64,000 nucleotides of DNA from Actinomadura mexicana. GTDB lineage: Bacteria; Actinomycetota; Actinomycetes; Streptosporangiales; Streptosporangiaceae. Below the pieces are notes generated by a model that was not told the origin of the DNA, searched no databases, and saw only the letters and a list, made by a program, of their open reading frames with translations. The stretch's first letter is position 1. Every line of letters begins with the position of its first letter. Shown piece after piece: positions 58,203 through 64,000 of this stretch. Both the position numbers and the translations under genes were made by a program. Location of the stretch: NCBI RefSeq assembly GCF_900188105.1, contig NZ_FZNP01000019.1, positions 87,784 to 151,783 of the forward strand, in the 5' to 3' direction.

Positions 58203-59048
58203 TCAGGTCAGGGCCTGGGCCTCCTCCTGCTCCATCCGCTGGTTCCATTCGCGCTTCCCGGACTGCCAGCCGTCCTCGTCGCGGCCGCGCCGCCAGTAGC
58301 CGGAGATCGACAGCCGGTCCAGGGGGAGGCCGCGCTCGACGCGCAGGTGGCGGCGGAGCGCCTTGACGAAGTTGGCCTCGCCGTGCACGAAGGCGTGCAC
58401 CTCCCCGTCGGGGAAGTCGAGCTTCTGGACGGCCTCGACCAGCAGGTCGCCGACCTGGCCGCCGCCCCGGTGCAGCCAGACGATCTCCGCGTCGCCGGGC
58501 GTGCGCAGCTCCTGCTCCTCCTCGGGCCCCGCGACCTCGACGAAGACCCGGGCGGGGGCGCCGTCCGGGAGACGTTCAAGCGAGGCCGCGATCGCGGGCA
58601 GGGCGCTCTCGTCGCCGGCGAGCAGGTGCCAGCCGGCGTCGGCGCGGGGAGCGTAGCCGCCGCCGGGGCCACTGAAGAAGATCTCCTCGCCCGGCCGGGC
58701 GCCCGCCGCCCACGGGCCGGCCAGGCCCTTGTCGCCGTGGTGGACGAAGTCGATCGTCAGCTCGCCCGTCCCGGCGTCCCACGCCCGGACGGTGTAGGTG
58801 CGGGTGCTCGGCCACTGCTCGCGCGGCAGCTCGGCGCGCACCCGCTCCATGTCGAACGGTTCGGGGTAGGCGACACCCGGCCGCGGGAACAGCAGCTTCA
58901 CGTAGTGGTCGGTGAACTCGCCCGCGCCGAAGTCCGAGAGCCCGTCGCCGCCGAGGACCACGCGGATCATGTGCGGTGCGAGGCGCTCGGTGCGCAGCAC
59001 CGTCCCCCGGTGGAGTCTGCGTCCCTTGCGTGCCGGTTCCGTCGCCAT
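58203..59048 (-). CDS. siderophore-interacting protein (ferric-siderophore reductase)
   Basis: A 281-residue FAD/NAD(P)H reductase of the ViuB/SIP family that releases iron from imported ferric siderophores in the cytosol. Residues about 10-135 are the FAD domain (RTYTVRAWDAGTGELTIDFVHHGDKGLAGPWA), about 140-270 the NAD(P)-binding SIP domain (GDESALPAIAASLERLP, HAFVHGEANFVKALRRHL, SGYWRRGRDEDGW). ATG 59048 has GGAGGGG upstream; an earlier ATG lacks one. A good IdeR/DmdR-type iron box (59081-59099) overlaps the likely -10, so the gene should be switched on by iron starvation. No siderophore synthesis genes are in view. Confidence 0.92.
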   Translation of the reverse strand: MATEPARKGRRLHRGTVLRTERLAPHMIRVVLGGDGLSDFGAGEFTDHYVKLLFPRPGVAYPEPFDMERVRAELPREQWPSTRTYTVRAWDAGTGELTIDFVHHGDKGLAGPWAAGARPGEEIFFSGPGGGYAPRADAGWHLLAGDESALPAIAASLERLPDGAPARVFVEVAGPEEEQELRTPGDAEIVWLHRGGGQVGDLLVEAVQKLDFPDGEVHAFVHGEANFVKALRRHLRVERGLPLDRLSISGYWRRGRDEDGWQSGKREWNQRMEQEEAQALT

Positions 59049-59080
59049 ACGGTCCCCTCCGATGATCCGGATCACAGTGC

Positions 59081-59099
59081 TTAGGGAACCCTAACCTCT
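59081..59099 (-). promoter_or_regulatory. IdeR/DmdR iron box
   Basis: TTAGGGAACCCTAACCTCT, read on the minus strand, matches 14 of 19 positions of the DtxR/IdeR consensus TTAGGTTAGGCTAACCTAA. It sits 33 bp upstream of the siderophore-interacting protein start, and TAGGGT inside it could be the -10. Fe(II)-loaded IdeR would repress here. Confidence 0.75.
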
Positions 59100-59136
59100 G
59101 CCGGATCCGGAATGTTCCCCGATGGCGGGCCGGTGG

Positions 59137-60276
59137 TCAGTGCGCCGGGGCCGGGCGGGCCGTGCGGGTGCGCGCGACCTCGGCGGCGAGCGCCTCGAAC
59201 GCGGCGTCGGTCTCCTCCCCGGCGAGGACGGTCGCCAGCGTCGACTTCACGACGACGACGCCGTACCGGGGCGAGACCCAGATGAGCTGGCCGCCGAGGC
59301 CGCTGGCCGAGAAGTCGCCGTTCTCGCCGAGCCACCATTGCAGGCCGTACCCCCTGTTGAACGCGGCGGACGGCCGCGTCGACTCCGTCACCCAGGAGGC
59401 GGGGACGACCTGGCGCCCGTTCGCCCTGCCGCCGTTCAGGTACAGCAGGCCGAACCGCGCGAAGTCGCGGTCGGTGGCGTAGTAGCAGCAGTACCCCATG
59501 CTGTTGCCGTTGGAGTCGTTGCCGAGGTACGCCTTGGCGGCCATCCCGGCCGGTCCCCAGATCTTCTCCTGGACGTAGGCGTGGTACGGGACCCCGGTCG
59601 CCTTGGCCACGACCCAGGACAGGACGAACGAGTTCATGCTCGTGTACTCGAACCTCGTCCCCGGCGCCCATCCGCGCTTGCGCTGCTTGGCCAGTTCGGT
59701 CAGCGGATAGCCGAGGCTCGCGGCGACGTGCACGAACGGCACGTCGTTGGTCTCCGTCCACTGGATGCCCGACGACATCCGCAGCAGGTCGCGCAGCGAG
59801 ACGCCGTCGTACCCCGAGCCCCTCAGCTCCGGGACGTACCGGGTGACCGGGTCGTCGATCGAGTCGATGAAACCCTCGCCGAGCGCGATGCCGACCGCGG
59901 CCGAGGTGAACGACTTCGCCATCGACCACGACTGGAACAGGGTGTCGCGGTCGGTGGTGACGTACCGCTCGAAGACGACGTCGCTCCGGTCCAGGACGAC
60001 GAACCCCTGCGTCCCGGTCCGGGCGAGGTAGTCGTCGAGGGTGTGCTCCTGGCCCTCGTAGGTGTAGGTGACCGCGAGCGGCCGGTACGCCTCGCGCAGG
60101 GCGACGGGATCGGACGAGGGGAGCAGGGGGTCGAAGCCGCGCGCGGCCTCGGTGACGCGGGCGGACGGCGGGGACGGCGGCGAGGGCGCCGGGGGAGCGG
60201 CGTGCGCCGGGCGAGCGGCGAGGGCGACGGTGACGGCGGCTGCGGCGAGTGCGAGCGTCCATGGCCTGCGGCGCAT
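59137..60276 (-). CDS. secreted serine hydrolase (class C beta-lactamase/esterase family)
   Basis: A 379-residue exported serine hydrolase. Residues 1-27 are a signal peptide (MRRRPWTLALAAAAVTVALAARPAHA), followed by a Pro/Ser-rich linker to about residue 40. The catalytic Ser118-x-x-Lys121 is in SWSMAKSF; FEYTSMNSFVLSW supplies the Tyr-x-x region; GLGGQLIWVSP is the usual HxG-like strand, here without a clear His/Lys. YCCYYATDRDFARFG contains paired cysteines that may form a disulfide. These proteins include 6-aminohexanoate-dimer hydrolase and esterase EstB types rather than true beta-lactamases. GGAGG precedes ATG 60276. The substrate is unknown. Confidence 0.87.
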   Translation of the reverse strand: MRRRPWTLALAAAAVTVALAARPAHAAPPAPSPPSPPSARVTEAARGFDPLLPSSDPVALREAYRPLAVTYTYEGQEHTLDDYLARTGTQGFVVLDRSDVVFERYVTTDRDTLFQSWSMAKSFTSAAVGIALGEGFIDSIDDPVTRYVPELRGSGYDGVSLRDLLRMSSGIQWTETNDVPFVHVAASLGYPLTELAKQRKRGWAPGTRFEYTSMNSFVLSWVVAKATGVPYHAYVQEKIWGPAGMAAKAYLGNDSNGNSMGYCCYYATDRDFARFGLLYLNGGRANGRQVVPASWVTESTRPSAAFNRGYGLQWWLGENGDFSASGLGGQLIWVSPRYGVVVVKSTLATVLAGEETDAAFEALAAEVARTRTARPAPAH

Positions 60277-60489
60277 CGGACCTCCGTGGGGGGATCGGCC
60301 GGGGTTCCTCACCGATGGTGATCGCGAAGCGCCGCCGCGTCCATGGTGCGGGGAGACGAAATCCGGCGGCGGACATGGCGTCGCGGCACAAAGGCCCGCG
60401 GCCTGTGTCCGGTGACCCTCCGATCAGGGCCTTCTGCGGTACGTTCGTCGGGCCTGCGCCCCTCAGCCGCCCGCGCCGCCGGAGGAACG

Positions 60490-61263
60490 ATGTCCGTGCT
60501 CGCCCAGCTGCTCGCCGCCGTCGCCGACGGCTCCGTGGAGATCGTCGACTTGACGGCGCCGCTGTCGGAGCGGACCCCGATCCTGCGACTGCCGGAGCCG
60601 TTCGCCAACACCGTCCCGTTCCGGCTGCGGGAGATCAGCCGCTACGACGACCGCGGACCCGCCTGGTACTGGAACGACATCGAGACCGGCGAGCACGTCG
60701 GCACCCACTTCGACGCCCCGGTGCACTGGGTCACCGGCCACGGCGGCGAGGACGTCTCGCAGGTCCCGCCCGCCCGGCTGGTCGCCCCCGCCGTGGTGCT
60801 GGACGCCTCCGGTCGCGCCGCCGCCGATCCCGACTTCCTGCTGGAGATCGACCACGTCCGCGACTGGGAGCGGGCGCACGGCCCGCTCCCGGACGGCGGC
60901 TGGCTCCTGTACCGGACCGGCTGGGACGCCCGCGCCGCCGACCAGGACGCCTTCCTCAACGCCGACGAGAACGGCCCGCACACCCCGGGGATCTCGGCCG
61001 AGTGCGCCCGGTGGCTGGCGGAGGAGACGCCGCTGCTCGGCCTCGGCGTGGAGACCGTCGGCACCGACGCGGGCGCCGCCCACGGCTTCGACCCTCCGTT
61101 CCCGTGCCACTCCTACTTCCTCGGCGCCGGCAAGTACGGGCTCACCCAGCTGCGGAACCTCGACCGGCTGCCGGCCCGCGGCGCCGTGCTGCTCGCCTCG
61201 CCGCTGCCGATCGTCGGCGGCTCGGGCAGCCCCGCCCGGGTGCTCGCGCTGACCGAGCGGTGA
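60490..61263 (+). CDS. cyclase-family metal-dependent hydrolase (kynurenine formamidase/isatin hydrolase-like)
   Basis: A 257-residue protein of the cyclase family (KynB, isatin hydrolase and relatives), which uses Mn or Zn to hydrolyse amides. The metal motif H-x-G-T-H-x-D-x-P-x-H is present as His69-VGT-His73-F-Asp75-APVH. LTAPLSERTPILRLPEPF is the usual start and GLGVETVGTDAGAAHGFDPPFPCH the later conserved block. GGAGGAACG precedes ATG 60490. Its TGA overlaps the GTG of a thiamine-diphosphate enzyme gene, so the pair are coupled and probably act in sequence on one substrate. Kynurenine formamidase alone would not explain that partner. Confidence 0.88.
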   Translation: MSVLAQLLAAVADGSVEIVDLTAPLSERTPILRLPEPFANTVPFRLREISRYDDRGPAWYWNDIETGEHVGTHFDAPVHWVTGHGGEDVSQVPPARLVAPAVVLDASGRAAADPDFLLEIDHVRDWERAHGPLPDGGWLLYRTGWDARAADQDAFLNADENGPHTPGISAECARWLAEETPLLGLGVETVGTDAGAAHGFDPPFPCHSYFLGAGKYGLTQLRNLDRLPARGAVLLASPLPIVGGSGSPARVLALTER

Positions 61264-62939
61264 ACGTCGCCGAGGCGGTGGGGCGGACCCTCGCGCGGTT
61301 CGGCGCCGGCACCGTCTTCGGAGTCGTCGGCAGCGGCAACTTCCACGTCACCAACGCCCTCGCGGCGAACGGCGCCCGGTTCGTCGCCGCCCGCCACGAG
61401 GGCGGCGCCGTGACGATGGCCGACGCGTACGCGCGGGTGAGCCGCGGCCTCGGCGTCGTGACCGTCCACCAGGGACCCGGCCTGACCAACGCGGTCACGG
61501 GCATGGCCGAGGCCGCCAAGAGCCGAACACCGCTGCTGGTGGTCGCGGGCGAGGTGGCCGCCGCCGCGGTCCGCTCCAACTTCCGCGTCGACCAGGCGGC
61601 GATCGCCGCGGCGGTGGGCGCCGTCCCCGAGCGGGTCCACTCCCCGCAGACCGCCCTGGCCGACGTGGCGCGCGCCTGCCGGACGGCGGTCGCCGAGCGC
61701 CGCACGGTGCTGCTCGGGCTGCCGCTGGACGTCCAGGCCGCCGACTTGCCGGACCCGCCCGCCCGGACGGCCGCGCGCGCCCGGCCGGGCGGGGTCCCGG
61801 CGATGCCGGTACCGCCGCCCGCCGCGATCGCCGGCCTCGCCGACGCGCTCCAGGCGGCGCGGCGGCCGGTGTTCGTCGCGGGGCGCGGCGCGCGGCTGTC
61901 GGGCGCCCGCGACGCGCTGGCCGAGCTCGCCGGACGCTGCGGGGCGCTGCCCGCGACGTCGGCGGTGGCGCGCGGGCTGTTCGCCGGCGACCCGTTCGCC
62001 CTGGACGTCAGCGGAGGCTTCGCCACCCCCGCCGCCGCGGAGCTGATCCGCGGCGCCGACCTGGTCGTCGCCTGGGGCTGCTCGCTGAACATGTGGACGA
62101 CGCGGCACGGCGCCCTCATCGGCCGGGACGCCGCGGTCGTGCAGGTCGACGTGGACGCGCACGCGCTCGGCGCGCACCGCCCCGTCGACCTCGGCCTGAT
62201 CGGCGACGCCGCCGAGACCGCGCGGGCCGCCTCGGCCGAGCTCGGCGCGCGCGGGCACCGGGCCACCGGCTACCGCACGCCCGAAGTGGCCGAGCGGCTC
62301 GCCCGCGAGGGTCGCTGGCAGGACGTCCCCTACGACGAGCATCCCGGCGAGGACGGCGGCGACGGCCCCCGCATCGACCCGCGCACGCTGACGATCGCCC
62401 TGGACGGGATGCTGCCCCGCGAGCGCACGGTCGCCGTCGACTCCGGCAACTTCATGGGCTACCCGGCGATGTTCCTGGACGTCCCCGATGACGACGGCCT
62501 GGTGTTCACGCAGGCGTTCCAGTCGGTGGGGCTCGGCCTCGCGACCGCCATCGGCGCGGCCGTGGCCCGCCCGGACCGGCTCACCGTCGCCGCGCTCGGC
62601 GACGGCGGCGCGCTGATGTCGGTCGCGGAGCTGGAGACGGCCGTCCGGCTCGGGCTCGGCCTGCTCGTGCTCGTCTACGACGACGAGGGCTACGGGGCGG
62701 AGGTGCACCACTTCGGTCCGGGCGGGCACCCCCTCGACGCCGTCACGTTCCCGCCCGCGGACCTGGCCGCGATCGGGCGCGGGTTCGGCTGCGCGGCGGC
62801 GACCGTCCGGACGCCGGACGACCTCGCGGAGGTGGCCGGCTGGCTGGCGGGGCCGCGCGACCGGCCGATGGTGGTGGACGCCAAGATCACGCGCAGCCGC
62901 CCCTCGTGGTGGCTGGCGGAAGCGTTCCGGGGTCATTAG
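61260..62939 (+). CDS. thiamine-diphosphate-dependent enzyme (acetolactate synthase-like)
   Basis: A 559-residue ThDP enzyme. The N-terminal Pyr domain (VFGVVGSGNFHVTNAL, FVAARHEGGAVTMADAYARVS, with the cofactor-activating Glu near residue 49), the central Rossmann-like domain (PVFVAGRGARLSG, ADLVVAWGCSLNMWTT) and the C-terminal PP domain (ALGDGGALMSVAELETAVRLGLGLLVLVYDDEGYGAEVHHFG) are complete. Decarboxylase, carboligase and oxidase activities occur in this fold, and the protein lacks a clear acetolactate synthase identity. GTG 61260 overlaps the preceding hydrolase stop. A likely scheme is hydrolysis of a cyclic or N-acyl compound to a 2-oxo acid, then decarboxylation. Confidence 0.85.
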   Translation: MNVAEAVGRTLARFGAGTVFGVVGSGNFHVTNALAANGARFVAARHEGGAVTMADAYARVSRGLGVVTVHQGPGLTNAVTGMAEAAKSRTPLLVVAGEVAAAAVRSNFRVDQAAIAAAVGAVPERVHSPQTALADVARACRTAVAERRTVLLGLPLDVQAADLPDPPARTAARARPGGVPAMPVPPPAAIAGLADALQAARRPVFVAGRGARLSGARDALAELAGRCGALPATSAVARGLFAGDPFALDVSGGFATPAAAELIRGADLVVAWGCSLNMWTTRHGALIGRDAAVVQVDVDAHALGAHRPVDLGLIGDAAETARAASAELGARGHRATGYRTPEVAERLAREGRWQDVPYDEHPGEDGGDGPRIDPRTLTIALDGMLPRERTVAVDSGNFMGYPAMFLDVPDDDGLVFTQAFQSVGLGLATAIGAAVARPDRLTVAALGDGGALMSVAELETAVRLGLGLLVLVYDDEGYGAEVHHFGPGGHPLDAVTFPPADLAAIGRGFGCAAATVRTPDDLAEVAGWLAGPRDRPMVVDAKITRSRPSWWLAEAFRGH

Positions 62940-63022
62940 CTGACCCTGTGTAGTTGCGCGCTCCCTGGGAACGATCACGAGTACGGCCGCCGTGGCCTGC
63001 TTCACACGTTCGAGGAGGAGAC

Positions 63023-63865
63023 ATGACGCGAGGGCCGAGGCTGCCCGAACTCGCCAGGGAGATGTCGGCGGAGTTCGCCGGCACGCTGATCCTGATCCTG
63101 TTCGGCGTCGGCGTCGTCGCCCAGGTCGTGGCGGCGAGCGGGCTCGGCGACCCGCAGAGCCTTGGGGACCACAACAGCATCGCCTGGGCCTGGGGGTTCG
63201 GCGTCACGCTCGGCGTGTACGTCGCGGCCAGGACCAGCGGGGGGCACCTGAACCCGGCCGTGACCCTCGCGCTGGCGGTGTTCAAGGGCTTCCCCTGGCG
63301 CAAGGTCCTGCCGTTCTGCTTCGCGCAGACGCTCGGCGCCTTCGTGGCCGCGCTGATCGTCAGGTGGGACTACAGCGAGATCCTCGCCAAGTTCGACCCC
63401 GGCCACACCCTGAAGACCCAGTTCGTGTTCTCCACCCTGCCGGGCAACGGCTCACTGCCGATCGGCACCTGGGGCGCGTTCCGCGACCAGGTGATCGGCA
63501 CCGCCATCCTGCTGTTCCTCGTCCTGGCCCTCACCGACCTGCGCAACGCGCCGCCGCTGGCCAACCTGGCACCGCTGATCATCGGCATCGTGGTGGTGGC
63601 GATCGGTATGGCGTGGGGCTCCGACGCCGGCTACGCGATCAACCCGGCCCGCGACTTCGGGCCGCGGCTCGCCCAGTACATCACCGGTTACGACACCGCC
63701 TGGCGGGACCAGTACGGCGACCTGTACTTCTGGGTGCCGATCGCCGCGCCGCTGATCGGCGGCGTGCTCGGCGCCGGCCTGTACTTGCTGCTCGTCGGGC
63801 GCCACCTTCCAGAAGAGGAGGGCGGCCTGCCCACGGGGCCGGAGCCGGAGTACGACGTCACCTGA
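63023..63865 (+). CDS. glpF: glycerol facilitator (aquaglyceroporin)
   Basis: A 280-residue major intrinsic protein with six helices and two half-helices. The two NPA boxes are GGHLNPAVTLALAVFKG and YAINPARDFGPRL. The Asp after the second NPAR is typical of glycerol-permeable members. A long loop between helices 3 and 4 (FDPGHTLKTQFVFSTLPGNGSLP) is usual in actinobacterial GlpF. ATG 63023 has GAGGAGGAG upstream. It is followed 34 bp later by glpK, so uptake and phosphorylation of glycerol are paired. The acidic C-terminal tail (EEEGG...EPEYD) is cytosolic. Confidence 0.93.
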   Translation: MTRGPRLPELAREMSAEFAGTLILILFGVGVVAQVVAASGLGDPQSLGDHNSIAWAWGFGVTLGVYVAARTSGGHLNPAVTLALAVFKGFPWRKVLPFCFAQTLGAFVAALIVRWDYSEILAKFDPGHTLKTQFVFSTLPGNGSLPIGTWGAFRDQVIGTAILLFLVLALTDLRNAPPLANLAPLIIGIVVVAIGMAWGSDAGYAINPARDFGPRLAQYITGYDTAWRDQYGDLYFWVPIAAPLIGGVLGAGLYLLLVGRHLPEEEGGLPTGPEPEYDVT

Positions 63866-63899
63866 CGGGCCCGTTCCCGCGGGCGGAAAGGAAGAGTCC

Positions 63900-64000
63900 A
63901 TGGCCGACTTCGTCGGGGCCCTCGACCAGGGCACGACCAGCACCCGATTCATGATCTTCGACCACGGCGGCAACGAGATCGCCCGCCACCAGCTCGAACA
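63900..64000 (+). CDS. glpK: glycerol kinase (N-terminal part)
   Basis: Only the first 33 codons are in the window; the gene runs off the right edge. MADFVGALDQGTTSTRFMIFD is the typical start of a FGGY carbohydrate kinase, with the DQGTTSTR phosphate-binding loop of glycerol kinase. ATG 63900 is preceded by GGAAAGGAAGAG. The position directly after glpF supports glycerol phosphorylation to sn-glycerol 3-phosphate. Confidence 0.93.
   Translation, partial: MADFVGALDQGTTSTRFMIFDHGGNEIARHQLE

Noticed and set aside
1..64000. CRISPR arrays, tRNA or rRNA genes, insertion sequences, prophage or toxin-antitoxin modules
   Set aside because: I looked for regular short repeats, tRNA-like clover-leaf ends, transposase or integrase motifs and small paired toxin-type genes on both strands and saw none.

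Overview
The window is very GC-rich, densely packed, single-copy chromosomal DNA with frequent GTG starts, ATGA/GTGA stop-start overlaps and actinobacterial families (fused TrpE-TrpG, ThyX, HelD, WYL and IclR regulators, an IdeR-type iron box, a single-chain acyl-CoA carboxylase). It most likely comes from a filamentous actinomycete, perhaps near Actinomadura/Thermomonosporaceae; the genus is inference. I see no rRNA, tRNA, insertion sequence, phage gene or CRISPR array.

Layout. 1-2.4 kb: the start of a secreted EEP-fold protein, then a DUF3311/MctP monocarboxylate permease pair ending in a good terminator. 2.75-5.06 kb: a tryptophan attenuator (leader peptide with three Trp codons plus competing hairpins) ahead of fused anthranilate synthase. 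5.3-17.3 kb: mostly single genes: a 48-residue GPGG membrane protein, SDR plus WYL regulator, an adenosine/aminodeoxyfutalosine deaminase, a DUF1266 protein, a DinB-like protein, a molybdopterin oxidoreductase, ThyX, dienelactone hydrolase, a thioesterase, an XRE regulator and a globin-reductase. 17.3-17.9 kb is a non-coding stretch with two perfect palindromes. 17.9-23.9 kb: peptidase C26, a coupled esterase/enoyl-CoA hydratase pair, acyl-CoA and aldehyde dehydrogenases and a TetR regulator. 23.9-29.9 kb: a beta-glucoside unit in which a ROK repressor faces a binding protein, two permeases and a GH1 beta-glucosidase, with a perfect inverted repeat between them. 29.9-44.5 kb: the single-chain acyl-CoA carboxylase, a degenerate orphan ABC ATPase, an SDR, HelD, a TetR/SnoaL unit, paired acyl-CoA dehydrogenases behind a strong promoter-operator, a PLP enzyme with an adenylate-kinase-like protein, a stress protein, an XdhC-like domain and a decayed alcohol dehydrogenase.

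44.6-51.5 kb: an ECF sigma factor with a SnoaL domain, then a protocatechuate operon pcaHGBDC, an IclR regulator and pobA. Related 15-bp palindromes lie ahead of pcaH (two) and pobA (one), so the pathway from 4-hydroxybenzoate to beta-ketoadipate enol-lactone/beta-ketoadipate appears to be one regulon; pcaIJF are not in the window. 51.5-56.0 kb: a PAP2 membrane protein converging on a cyanophycin operon (cyanophycinase, then cyanophycin synthetase). 56.1-60.3 kb: a TetR/QsdR regulator, an ABC1/UbiB kinase, an iron-box-controlled siderophore-interacting reductase and a secreted serine hydrolase. 60.5-62.9 kb: a coupled cyclase-family hydrolase and a thiamine-diphosphate enzyme of unknown substrate. 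63.0 kb to the end: glpF and the start of glpK.

No completely new defence or mobile system stands out. The most informative signals are regulatory: the trp attenuator, the pca/pob palindromes, the ROK operator, two TetR-type promoter-operators and the palindromes beside the globin gene. The least explained gene unit is the hydrolase-ThDP enzyme pair at 60.5-62.9 kb.
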